A DNA stretch of 64,000 nt from Mycobacterium sp. Root135 (GTDB lineage: Bacteria > Actinomycetota > Actinomycetes > Mycobacteriales > Mycobacteriaceae): positions 434,967 through 498,966 of the forward strand of contig NZ_LMEZ01000001.1 of assembly GCF_001426545.1 (NCBI RefSeq), read 5' to 3'. Of the stretch, positions 52,845 through 61,404 are shown piece after piece. Position numbers and translations under genes: made by a program. The notes beneath the pieces were generated by a model. It did not search any database. It saw nothing but the letters and a program-made list of their open reading frames with translations, and had not been told where the DNA came from. Within the stretch, counting starts at the first letter, position 1. The number at the start of each line of letters is the position of its first letter.

Positions 52845-54254
52845 TTAGATGCTGGGGTGCAGATCCCGGACTGGACTCACGGTTTCCAGTTGTGCCGCCA
52901 GATGCAGGATGGTGGATTCGGCTTGCCAGCTGGAGACCAGCTGGACGTTGATCGGCATGCCATCGACACTGGTGCCGTATCGGATGGTCAGCCCCGGTAG
53001 ACCTGTCACGTTCAGAGGCACCGTGGAGCCTTGAAGGTAGGTGGCGTCCACGGTCTGACCGTTGATGACGAATTCGGTGACGCCATGCTTCTGTGCGGGG
53101 AGCGGCTGAGCGGGGATGACGAGAGCGTCGTACCGCTGGAAGTAGTCGGCGAAACCATCCCTGAGCCGTTCGGCGGCCTGTTCGGCTTCGATGTAGTCGG
53201 TCATGGACGTGTCGGGAAGCCCAAGCATCGTCCTGGCCATGGTGTAGATCTCGCTGTCTGGATGACCGGCCACCGCTTCCGCGAATGCTGGCTTCATCTC
53301 CATGACGTGAAGCTTGTTGAAGACATCCAGTGCGAAGTCGCGTTCCAGTGCTGGGATGCGAACCGGCTCGACGATGTTGCCGGTGTCGGTGAGTGCTTGG
53401 GCTGCTGCCTGCACCGTGGCGGCGACCTCGGGACTGATGGGGCCAAAGCCAGGTTCGACGAGCCAACCGACCCGTAGTGGACGCTGCGGTGAGGAACCCA
53501 CGCCCGCGTCGAATTGCACAGTGCTCGAGGCGAAGCCGTCCTCCCCGTCGGGCCCGGTTAGCAGGGAATAGGCGAGCGCGACGTCACGCACACTGCGGGC
53601 CATTGGTCCGATGTGCCAGTTGCGGCGTGGAACCCGCGGCCACACCCCGGTCATGGGGATGCGGCCATGGGTGGGTTTGAGCGAGGTGATCCCGGTCTGT
53701 GCGGCCGGACCGCGCACCGAGATGGCCAGGTCAGTCCCCAGACCCAGTGGCGACAGCCCCGCTGCTACGGCCGCGGATTCTCCACCGCTTGATCCTCCCG
53801 GGGTTCGGTCAAGATCCCACGGGTTGTTCGTTCGACCGGTGAGCAGGTTGTCACTTTCGATCCAGTACGAGAACTCGGGGAGGTTGGTCTTCGCCAGCAC
53901 GATGGCGCCCGCGCTCTTCATCCGCGCAACGCTGGTGGCATCGATCTCGGGCATGCGGCCCTTGAAGATTGGCGAACCGCGCTGTGTGAGGATCCCGGCC
54001 GTATCAATGGAATCCTTGACGGTGATGGGGACACCGTGCAGGGCTCCGAGCTGCTCGCCGGCGAGTATTGCTGCCTCGGCGGTCTTCGCGGATGCCAGCG
54101 CGCCCGGGGCGACGGTCACGATTGCGTTGATCTTGGGATTGACTGCGTCAATCCGATCGAGGTGGGCCTGCACGACCTCGACCGGCGACACCTCACGCAT
54201 ACGGATCAGTTCAGCGAGCTTCGTCGCATCCAAATAGAACAGTTCGGAACTCAT
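52845..54254 (-). CDS. Amidase signature family enzyme, second copy
   Basis: The 469-residue protein has Lys80 (ITVKDSID), the cis-Ser in PGGSSGGESAA (155/156) and nucleophile Ser179 in GTDLAISVRGPAA. It shares long stretches with the amidase at 48799-50253, such as VNPKINAIVT and LTGRTNNPW, so the two arose by duplication or transfer of related genes. It is the first gene of the minus-strand series leading to the haloalkane dehalogenase and is divergent from a LysR gene. Confidence 0.9.
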   Translation of the reverse strand: MSSELFYLDATKLAELIRMREVSPVEVVQAHLDRIDAVNPKINAIVTVAPGALASAKTAEAAILAGEQLGALHGVPITVKDSIDTAGILTQRGSPIFKGRMPEIDATSVARMKSAGAIVLAKTNLPEFSYWIESDNLLTGRTNNPWDLDRTPGGSSGGESAAVAAGLSPLGLGTDLAISVRGPAAQTGITSLKPTHGRIPMTGVWPRVPRRNWHIGPMARSVRDVALAYSLLTGPDGEDGFASSTVQFDAGVGSSPQRPLRVGWLVEPGFGPISPEVAATVQAAAQALTDTGNIVEPVRIPALERDFALDVFNKLHVMEMKPAFAEAVAGHPDSEIYTMARTMLGLPDTSMTDYIEAEQAAERLRDGFADYFQRYDALVIPAQPLPAQKHGVTEFVINGQTVDATYLQGSTVPLNVTGLPGLTIRYGTSVDGMPINVQLVSSWQAESTILHLAAQLETVSPVRDLHPSI

Positions 54255-54710
54255 CTGTTGCCTTCTTCCATATTTGAGTCGTCGATGAACGAGTCGTGCC
54301 GCCGGTGCGTGGGCTCAAGGAGCCGTCACGGAGCGCCAGACCCCGTTGGCTGATAACAGGTTTCGCACGAATTACTCCTGAATGCTCTCCGGGCGCAGTG
54401 GAGCATTGCGTTCGCCACCGCGAGTCGGATGTCATGCAGCTGGTTGAACATATCGGATACAGTGTTGTCATTAACCGCGAGAGCGTCAAGGTCCTTTCTG
54501 CTCAGCGGTCCAACGCGATTCGGGTTCGGAAGTGAATTCGGGGACGAGGTCAAGTGGTTTCGCTACCCATGAGACTGCGACCTTCAGCCCGCCCCGGTCA
54601 ATGACCACCATGGCGCAACGGTGGCGCAACTTTGCACACCCGGACACGGTGCTTGCTCCCCATGTGCAATGTGTGTCGACCAGCACCGGGTGGCACTAAA
54701 GTCCGCCAAC
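54255..54710. other. Divergent promoter region between the amidase and LysR genes
   Basis: No gene is evident. A direct repeat of TGGCGCAAC occurs at 54611 and 54622 (11-base period, one helical turn). TTTGCACA and TGTGCAAT form a loose inverted pair nearby. These may be LysR sites. Confidence 0.45.
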
Positions 54711-55694
54711 ATGACCGCGAACGAACCTTCGTCGGACCCGGGGCGCCCCATCAGTGCGCCAGCGGTATCGGATGCCAAGCGCGCAGTCGATCTGCGCCAC
54801 GTCCGGGCCGACGACTTTCGGTACCTCAGCGCGATCGCGCGAACCGGCACGCGTCGTTCCGCCGCATTGGACCTGGGAGTCGACCACACCACTGTTTCCC
54901 GTCGCATTCACGCCTTGGAGAAGACCCTCGACGTGCGTCTGATCGAGCGTGGCGCGGTGGGCTGGGAGCTCACCGACATCGGACGAGCGGTCGCCGACCG
55001 GGCCCGTGCGATCGAGGAGACCCTGCAGGAAGCCGTCGACGCTGCTGTCGGGGATTCGGGCAGCACGCTGAGAGGCAGAGTTCGAGTCACTGCTCCCGAC
55101 GGCTTCGGCACGTTGATCGTCGCGCCGGCGTTGGCTCGTCTCAGAATGCTCCACAAGGATCTGTCCGTCGAACTTCTCACTGCCACAAGGCAGATGAACC
55201 TCCAGCAGTCTGGATTTGACGTGGCGATCGCCGTAGGCGCCACCGTCAACAGCCGGTTGGTGTCGGAAACCATCAGCACCTACTCGATGGGAATCTACGC
55301 CACCGCAGAGTACGTGGATCGCTATGGTGCACCGGCTTCGGTGGACGAGGTACGCAACCACCCCATCATCTTCTTCGTCGACTCGCTGCTTCAGGTCGGC
55401 GACCTTGATCTCGAGCGACACTTGCCTGGAGCGACAGCATCCTTCATGTCCACCAACATCTTTGCCCACGTGGAGGCCACCCGCGCTGGCGGCGGGATAG
55501 GGCTCTTGCCAGCCTTCATGGCCGGTCGGCATCCCGATTTGGTCCGACTCCTCCCCAAGGAGGTAGACGTCCGGCTCGTCTTCTCCCTGGCGGCTCGGCG
55601 CGAAAGCCTGACGAATCCGACAGTTCGCGCAGTCCGCGACGCGATCCACGCCGAAGCCGCCCGCAGGCAAGGCGAACTGCTGCCGCCCACCTGA
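54711..55694 (+). CDS. LysR family transcriptional regulator
   Basis: The protein has 327 residues from ATG 54711; the open frame upstream is dissimilar. The winged helix-turn-helix spans about 35-95 (LDLGVDHTTVSRRIHALEKT) and the effector domain about 115-320 (TLRGRVRVTAPDGFGTLIVA, GGGIGLLPAFMAGRHPDLVRLLP in part). It is divergent from the amidase-dehalogenase series, which is its most likely target, and convergent with the SIP gene. Confidence 0.9.
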   Translation: MTANEPSSDPGRPISAPAVSDAKRAVDLRHVRADDFRYLSAIARTGTRRSAALDLGVDHTTVSRRIHALEKTLDVRLIERGAVGWELTDIGRAVADRARAIEETLQEAVDAAVGDSGSTLRGRVRVTAPDGFGTLIVAPALARLRMLHKDLSVELLTATRQMNLQQSGFDVAIAVGATVNSRLVSETISTYSMGIYATAEYVDRYGAPASVDEVRNHPIIFFVDSLLQVGDLDLERHLPGATASFMSTNIFAHVEATRAGGGIGLLPAFMAGRHPDLVRLLPKEVDVRLVFSLAARRESLTNPTVRAVRDAIHAEAARRQGELLPPT

Positions 55695-55755
55695 GGACAC
55701 GCGGCCGCGGAGCCGATGCTCGAGTCGGTTGCCGAACTCACCCCGTCGGTGTTCG

Positions 55756-56473
55756 TCAGCTCAGTCCGGTGCGGCCGTCTGCCCAGTAGGCGCGCTTTGA
55801 TGCGGGGCGTGAGATCTGGTCGGGCCTTGAGGCTGCGGCGCACGGCATTGACGGTCGCCGCATCCCCCGTCACGACGAGGTCGAAGGATGAGCCGGATAC
55901 GCCTTCAGCGGCCTGCGCGATGGCCTCCAGCAGTTCGCGTCGGTTAGCGGACTTGGCGACGATGGCGGCATTCTCGTTCGCTCCGAACGTGGCGAGCACA
56001 GCGGACACTGCGGCGGGATCGCTCGCCTCGTACAGGTACTTGGCTTCGGGGTTGAAGTGGTGCAGGGCGCAGGCCAAGCCGATGCTCGTCTCGTCTCCGA
56101 CGAAGATGGTGTCGGCGACTGTGTCGGAGAGATCCAATGATCTGCTCGGGCCGAATACTTCGGCGTCAGCGCCGGCCCTCGCGTTGTCGAACCAGTGCAC
56201 GGCCGGGCCGTCACCGTGGCGGTAGGCGATTAGGTCGGTGGTACCCGCGTCGAGATTCCAGCCGATCGGTGTGTAGGTGCGCATCGCGAGAGATCCGCGT
56301 CGGGGGCGCAGTTGCAGCTTGTCGCGTGGGGTCCATTTGGTGTGAGCGAACGCCTCGCCGCCCATGGTGACCTTCACGAATCTGGGGCTCAATTCCGTCA
56401 CGTCGTCGATCGTTACGGATGTGAGCAGGACGTCTGCCGCGAAGTCAGACAGACGTGCGGGCAAGAGTGCCAT
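55756..56473 (-). CDS. SIP-family NAD(P)H-flavin oxidoreductase, frameshifted near the 3' end
   Basis: The siderophore-interacting-protein fold is clear: FAD-binding barrel (RTYTPIGWNLD, LIAYRHGDGPAVHWFDNA) and NAD-binding domain (IFVGDETSIGLACALHHF). In the uninterrupted frame the protein runs antisense into the LysR gene to 55391. A one-base shift at the AAA run (TTT at 55796-55798) restores the typical ending KRAYWADGRTGLS with a stop at 55756. Either the gene has a recent frameshift or the sequence has one base too many. It would reduce ferric siderophores or feed electrons to partners. Confidence 0.75.
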
Positions 56474-56511
56474 AGCTTTTCCTTTCTTGGCGCCGCTGGA
56501 CCGTGGGTCAG

Positions 56512-57426
56512 TCAGAGATCCAGGACGAGCCGCGGGGACAACGACCGTGAGACGCAGGCATACATGCGTCCTTCTGGTGCGCCAATGTCATCCCGGTGGT
56601 CGGGTTGCCCGTCGAGCACACCCACCTCGCAACTACCGCACACACCTTCGCGGCAGCCGGCGCTGAGCGGGTATCCCGCGTGCAGCAACGCATCCAGCAG
56701 CGAAGTGTCAGCAGCGACGTCAACGGCCTTTTGTGAATGCGCACAGAGCACCTGGAAATCCGCGTTGGGTGCGAAAGTCCTTGTTGCCGGCTGGAACCGT
56801 TCAACGTGTGTCATCCCCTCAGGGAACGCGTGTTCGACGTCGACCACCATGGATTCAGGTCCGCAGCAATAGACGGAGGTGTGTGAATCCAGGACGTCGG
56901 CGATCGCGACGAAGTCCGGTCGCCGGTCATGGTCGGTCTCGACGAGGATGACCTGCTCACCTTCGCCGTAGCGATCTACGAGATCGGTGGCAAATGGCAT
57001 GGCCGCCCGGTTCCTTCCTACGTACAGCAGGGTTGCCGTAACGCCGGCTGCGGTGGCTGCCTGCATCATCGACAACATCGGCGTGACGCCAATCCCGCCC
57101 GCGAGAAACAGGTATGACGGAGCTGGATCGAGGCCGAAGTGGTTGCGCGGCAGCGATACATCCAGGTGTTGCCCCTGGTGCAAGAAGAGGTTGACGTACT
57201 CAGACCCGCCACGGCTTAGGGATTCGTGGCGTACGGCGATCCGGTAGTGCTCCTGATCGTCGAGGTCGCCGCACAGCGAATACTGCCGCGTGAGCCAATT
57301 CGGCAATTCGACGTCAACGTGCGCGCCGGCCTCCCACGGCGCGAGGGGGCCGGCGACTCCCTTGAGTGTCAGACTTACCACTCGGTCGGCAATGTAATCT
57401 ATGTGCTCGATAACAGTGTGCTGCAT
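56512..57426 (-). CDS. Phthalate-dioxygenase-type reductase (VanB family)
   Basis: The 304-residue protein has an FMN-binding barrel (TRQYSLCGD), an NAD-binding domain (LFLAGGIGVTPMLSMMQA) and a C-terminal plant-type 2Fe-2S domain with CREGVCGSC plus a later Cys (YACVSRSL). It passes electrons from NADH to a Rieske oxygenase or demethylase. No oxygenase alpha subunit is adjacent, so the partner lies elsewhere. It precedes the SIP gene and follows an FMN protein gene in the same direction. Confidence 0.92.
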   Translation of the reverse strand: MQHTVIEHIDYIADRVVSLTLKGVAGPLAPWEAGAHVDVELPNWLTRQYSLCGDLDDQEHYRIAVRHESLSRGGSEYVNLFLHQGQHLDVSLPRNHFGLDPAPSYLFLAGGIGVTPMLSMMQAATAAGVTATLLYVGRNRAAMPFATDLVDRYGEGEQVILVETDHDRRPDFVAIADVLDSHTSVYCCGPESMVVDVEHAFPEGMTHVERFQPATRTFAPNADFQVLCAHSQKAVDVAADTSLLDALLHAGYPLSAGCREGVCGSCEVGVLDGQPDHRDDIGAPEGRMYACVSRSLSPRLVLDL

Positions 57427-57443
57427 GGTCGTTGATTCCTCGA

Positions 57444-58076
57444 TCAGTACAAGGACCGGTAGGAACGCTCCTCCAAGTCATGTGTGATGGCTTCCCCTGG
57501 GACATCGAGATTCATTTGTGCGGCGATGATTTCGCCGAAGGAAGGCATCTGTTTGGCGAGGTCTTGGCTAGCGGGATCCCACACGCGTGAGCGGATCAGG
57601 GCGCGTCCGCAATGAAAATAGGCCTCGGCAACGTCGACGATGATCGCCAGCGAGGGTCGTTTGGCTTCGGTTCGCATCCGAACCAGCACGCTGGGTTCAT
57701 CGGTGACATAGCCACGGCCGTTGATGCGCAGCGTCTCTCGCATGCCCGGAATGACAAGGAGAAGTCCTATCCCGTCGTTCTCGGCAAGATTGGTGAACGA
57801 ATCAGCCAGCTTGTTACCCGGGCGGTCCGGAATCGCCAGCGTTCGCGTGTCCAGCACCTTGACGAAGCCCGGGTAATCGCCGCGGGGACTGCAATCGGCC
57901 CGGCCGGCCGCGTCGGCGGTCGCCATCATGGCGAGCGGTGAGTGCGCGATGAACCGGTGGTGGTGTTCGTCGAGGTGATCGAAGATCTTCGCCTGCGCCA
58001 TCCCGTCGGGTTCACCGAGTACGCGCCGAATCTCCGGGAGGGTCACCTGCCGATATCGGTCCTTCGTGTGAGTCAC
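57444..58076 (-). CDS. Pyridoxamine-phosphate-oxidase-like FMN protein
   Basis: The 210-residue split-barrel protein resembles the TIGR04025/MSMEG_1061 family: FIAHSPLAMMATADAAGRAD, SPRGDYPGFVKVLD, DRPGNKLADSFTNLAENDGI and HCGRALIRSRVW. Members bind FMN or F420 and reduce small molecules or protect against them. It is first in a minus-strand series with the VanB-type reductase and the SIP protein, 17 bases before the former. Confidence 0.88.
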   Translation of the reverse strand: MTHTKDRYRQVTLPEIRRVLGEPDGMAQAKIFDHLDEHHHRFIAHSPLAMMATADAAGRADCSPRGDYPGFVKVLDTRTLAIPDRPGNKLADSFTNLAENDGIGLLLVIPGMRETLRINGRGYVTDEPSVLVRMRTEAKRPSLAIIVDVAEAYFHCGRALIRSRVWDPASQDLAKQMPSFGEIIAAQMNLDVPGEAITHDLEERSYRSLY

Positions 58077-58447
58077 GGAACCTCCTCCATCTCTTGCTCT
58101 CGACTCATGAGTACGCGGAATGCGAGTAGAAGTGCTCCGTCTCCACGACGGACCATTGCCATATGCCCAGCTAGAGGTAAATTATGGCTCCATTCATGGT
58201 GCCTCCGCTACTCGCTTTCGGGCAGTGTTGGGCCCTGTGTAGTCGCACGCCCGCTCTCTGCGCGTTCGGTGCCGACACCCCGTCGCCGTACGTCGTTCGT
58301 CGCTCGTTCTGTCACGCTTGCTCGCCTTTTCCGTCGATTGCGACACCTCAGTCGTGACGCGAGGACACCCGCGGTTGGGTTGTGTATCGCAACCACTGTG
58401 TCGCGAGCGGGTTTAGGCTGAGCCGTTCCAGCGCGGAGGATGGAGTA
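58077..58447. other. Divergent promoter region between the PPOX and TetR genes
   Basis: No gene is evident. The palindrome ACTCATGAGT (58103-58112) lies 27 bases before the PPOX gene start and is a possible operator for the divergent TetR protein. Confidence 0.4.
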
Positions 58448-59086
58448 GTGACGGCCGAGCATCGATTGCAGCCACGCAAGCAGCCGCGCCAGCAGAGGTC
58501 CGAACGCACTCGCGACCAGATCCTCGAAGCAGCGGTGCACGTATTCACCCGATACGGCTACGCTCGCGGAACGACGAACCGAATCGCCGAGAGCGCCGGG
58601 ATCTCGGTCGGATCGCTGTATCAGTACTACCCCAACAAAGACGCGATATTGATGGAACTCGCGGGCCGCCACCTCGATGCCGGTGTCGCAGCCACCGCGC
58701 AGCGTCTCGAGGCCGGAACGCTCACCTCACTCGAATCGGCCATGGAGGACATCGTCGCCAGGGCGATCGACAACCACCGCCAAGACCCAGAATTCCTTCG
58801 AATCCTCATGGACCAGGCGCCCCGTTCACGCGAGCTCATGGCGAAAGTGTCTGTGTTACAGCATGACTCAATTCGATCGATGCGCGAACTCCTGATGACG
58901 CAGCCTGAGGTTACGGTCGACGACAAAGACGCCGCGGCCCGCCTTGCCGTACTCACGATCGAGTCCGTGGTTCACCAGGCGATGGCTGCTCCGAGAACAC
59001 TCGGCGCCGAGGTCTTGAGAGACGAGTTGGTCGCCATGCTGACGCGCTACCTGACCAGCGGCGTACCGCAGCCGCCGGTTCGATAG
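58448..59086 (+). CDS. TetR family transcriptional regulator
   Basis: The protein has 212 residues from GTG 58448, which has GGAG upstream. The helix-turn-helix is at about 20-65 (AAVHVFTRYGYARGTTNRIA, GSLYQYYPNKDAILMEL), the pattern of mycobacterial TetR_C_5-type repressors. It is divergent from the FMN protein-VanB-SIP series, which it probably represses. Confidence 0.9.
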   Translation: MTAEHRLQPRKQPRQQRSERTRDQILEAAVHVFTRYGYARGTTNRIAESAGISVGSLYQYYPNKDAILMELAGRHLDAGVAATAQRLEAGTLTSLESAMEDIVARAIDNHRQDPEFLRILMDQAPRSRELMAKVSVLQHDSIRSMRELLMTQPEVTVDDKDAAARLAVLTIESVVHQAMAAPRTLGAEVLRDELVAMLTRYLTSGVPQPPVR

Positions 59087-59088
59087 CC

Positions 59089-59344
59089 GTCAATCTTGGG
59101 ATCGGTAGCTCCGCGAAGCGCACGGTCGGCGCGGTCCTGATGGCCGGTGTCGGCGTCCTGGAGCAACTACGAGTGGTGTCCCGGCGACCCAATCCCGCAG
59201 TCGGACAACCCATTGCCCTTCGAGGCGAACAGCTGCCACTTCTGGCACTACCAGTCGGTTCGCGACGGCGCCCCGACGCTCTACTGGATGGTCGAGGACA
59301 TCCGGCCGAATCCGTACCCGCCGTTCGCCGTCATGTGCCCCTGA
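59089..59344 (+). pseudogene. Small secreted protein gene with a frameshift
   Basis: One frame encodes a signal-peptide-like segment (SSAKRTVGAVLMAGVGVL) and a second frame, entered near 59147, encodes WSNYEWCPGDPIPQSDNPL and ending NPYPPFAVMCP. The mature part has the look of a small mycobacterial secreted protein with paired Cys. The two parts are out of register, so a short deletion or sequence error has broken the gene. The family is not named. Confidence 0.45.
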
Positions 59345-59357
59345 GTTCGTCCGTGGA

Positions 59358-59918
59358 TCACTTCGCCTCGTACCGCAGCAGGACCGTGCCCCCGGGGAAG
59401 GTGCGATTCTCCAACATTCGCAACGAGATCCACGACGGCAGTGTCGGGAAGAACGGCGTACCGCCACCGATGGCAACGGGTGCGACCACGATTCGAAACT
59501 CGTCAACCAGTCCGGCCTGAACGATCGGTGCGGCCAGGTTCGCACCGGCCACCTCCAGCGTGCCGTCGATCTCGGCCTTCAGCTTCGTCACCACCTCGAC
59601 CGGATCCCCATGTTCCAGCCGGGAGTTCCAGTCGACGGACTCAAGGGTGCGCGAGAATACGACCTTGGGCATGTCCCGCCAGATCTGCGCGAAGTCGACG
59701 ATCAGCGGACCGGCGTCCGGGATCTCGTCGGCGGTCGGCCAGTATGCGGCCATCAACTCGTAGAGCCGCCGGCCGTAGAACGACAGAGCGGTCTCGCGCT
59801 CGAAGTCGTTCCAGTACTGATGCAATTCTTCGCTGGGATCGGACCAGTCGATGTTGCCTCGCGCGTCGGCGATGTAGCCGTCCACCGACACGTTGAAGCC
59901 GTAGATGAGTTTTCCCAC
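59358..59918 (-). CDS. DHFR/RibD-like reductase family protein
   Basis: The 186-residue protein has the RibD C-terminal/DHFR fold: LIYGFNVSVDGYIAD at the start, SFYGRRLYELM, KVVFSRTLESVDW, EVAGANLAAPIVQAGLVDEF and the closing strand. In actinobacteria such proteins are common single genes of unknown substrate. It is not a housekeeping DHFR by sequence. It is convergent with the broken secreted-protein gene. Confidence 0.88.
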   Translation of the reverse strand: MGKLIYGFNVSVDGYIADARGNIDWSDPSEELHQYWNDFERETALSFYGRRLYELMAAYWPTADEIPDAGPLIVDFAQIWRDMPKVVFSRTLESVDWNSRLEHGDPVEVVTKLKAEIDGTLEVAGANLAAPIVQAGLVDEFRIVVAPVAIGGGTPFFPTLPSWISLRMLENRTFPGGTVLLRYEAK

Positions 59919-60045
59919 TCAGAGCAGACTGCACCGAGGCGCCAAACTCATCGCGAAAATGCAGGGAGAACCTCATCGGTGAGCAGTTGCACCGACTGCC
60001 AGGCGTGTTCGACGGGCATGCCGCCGATCAGGGTGCTCGAAGCGC

Positions 60046-60289
60046 TCCGACGGCACGTTGTCCTATCTGAGGCTGTCCACTCGGCCGGTTCGGCAGAAAC
60101 TCGCGGCGATCCCCGTGGATCCCGCGGCTCGCCGACAAGCCGGACGTCACCGTCCTGGACGGGCATCCGCACACCTTGACCTACCTGGCGACGGTCAACT
60201 GCGTGCTGACCAGGTCCTTGGGTGTCAGCCGATTCGGCGGGTCGGATCGCTCGACGCGGTGTACGAGTTTCACGGTATCGACACCGACG
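60046..60289 (+). pseudogene. Remnant of a pyruvate-dehydrogenase-E1-like (transketolase-family) gene
   Basis: Three blocks in shifting frames match the C-terminal part of E1/transketolase-like proteins: SDGTLSYLRLSTRPV, then LDGHPHTLTYLATVN and SLGVSRFGG, then SLDAVYEFHGIDTD. Frames change at least twice within 240 bases and the rest of the gene is gone. It is a decayed fragment. Confidence 0.6.
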
Positions 60290-60329
60290 GCGGCCGCGAT
60301 TCTGGGCGGGGACCCGTTCTCGAAGTCTC

Positions 60330-60372
60330 TATCACCGGCGATATCACTGCTCGAGTGATATCGCCGGCGATA
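60330..60372. repeat. Large inverted repeat (19-bp arms, 5-base loop)
   Basis: TATCACCGGCGATATCACT and AGTGATATCGCCGGCGATA pair at 18 of 19 positions around GCTCG. No T-tract follows, so a simple intrinsic terminator is doubtful. It lies between the E1-like remnant and the acyltransferase gene, about 170 bases upstream of the latter. It could be an operator pair, an element end or a transcript hairpin. Confidence 0.75.
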
Positions 60373-60543
60373 ACGAGTTCCAGACCGGGTGGGGCCCGAC
60401 CCCCAGGGATGAGCCGTCGGCGACGCCGATCCCCCGTCGCTCGCCGACCGGTTCGGCCCATCGCACAGAACTGCATCTTGACCTCGGTCACGCCACGGGT
60501 ACGGCATCATCGACGGGACGGTCGAATCCCATCGAAAGGCGCC

Positions 60544-61404
60544 ATGCCAGAGCAAGGATCACCCGAACACGGCGACGTCGAGAACCTGGCCGACGCACTG
60601 CTGGCGGCCATCGAGGAAGGCGCCGAGGAGTCGTCCCCCGACCTGATCAGCGGCGCCGCCTTCGCATTCCGCCAGCTTGCCATCGAATTCGTCCGTCGCT
60701 ACAACCGCCTCGAGGTCACCGCCGACGTCGGAACCTTGAGCGACCCGGTGCTGTTCGTGGCCAATCACGGGTTCGGTGGAATCTTCGACCTCAACGTCTT
60801 CGCCGTCGGCGCCACGTTCGAAGAGTTGAAGCTGGATCGCGACGTGACCATCTTGACCCATCAGGTGGCCTGGACACTGGGGGTCGGCCGCCTGATCGAG
60901 CCGCTCGGAGCGCGACCGGCGAGCACACAATCCGCGGAGGAGGCGTTCGAACGAGGCGAGCACGTCGCCGTGTTCCCCGGGGGCGACCTCGACGCCGCGA
61001 AGGCTTGGGATGAGCGCAACCAGGTCAAGTTCGGCGGGCGCAGTGGTTTCGCCCGCTTGGCAATCGACGCCGGTGTCCCCATCGTTCCGATCGTCACCGC
61101 AGGCGCCGGCGAGTCACTGTTCGTCATCTCCAGCGGGGAACGGTTGGCGAGGGCGATCCGCCTCGACAAACTGCTGCGGGTCAAGTCGGCGCCGGTCAGC
61201 ATCTCGTTGCCGTGGGGCCTCAGCATCGGCGCCGTCGGCATGCTGCCCTACCTGCCGCTGCCCACCAAACTCGTCACGCGGGTGCTTCCGGCGATGCCGC
61301 CGACCGACGGTGAGGACGCCGCCGACTTCGCAGTACGGGTCGAGACGGCGATGCAGAATGCGCTGACGGACATGACCTCCAACCGGATCCCGCTGATCGG
61401 CTAG
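60544..61404 (+). CDS. Lysophospholipid/glycerol acyltransferase family protein
   Basis: The protein has 286 residues from ATG 60544 (AAAGG upstream); the longer frame is shadow. The PlsC-type acceptor motif is present in variant form as ANHGFGGIFDLN, and the second block reads VAVFPGGDLDAAKAW in place of FPEG. This matches a mycobacterial LPLAT subgroup acting on glycerolipids or other hydroxyl acceptors. A hydrophobic stretch near residues 215-240 may associate with membrane. Its stop overlaps the convergent gene's stop (CTAG). Confidence 0.87.
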   Translation: MPEQGSPEHGDVENLADALLAAIEEGAEESSPDLISGAAFAFRQLAIEFVRRYNRLEVTADVGTLSDPVLFVANHGFGGIFDLNVFAVGATFEELKLDRDVTILTHQVAWTLGVGRLIEPLGARPASTQSAEEAFERGEHVAVFPGGDLDAAKAWDERNQVKFGGRSGFARLAIDAGVPIVPIVTAGAGESLFVISSGERLARAIRLDKLLRVKSAPVSISLPWGLSIGAVGMLPYLPLPTKLVTRVLPAMPPTDGEDAADFAVRVETAMQNALTDMTSNRIPLIG

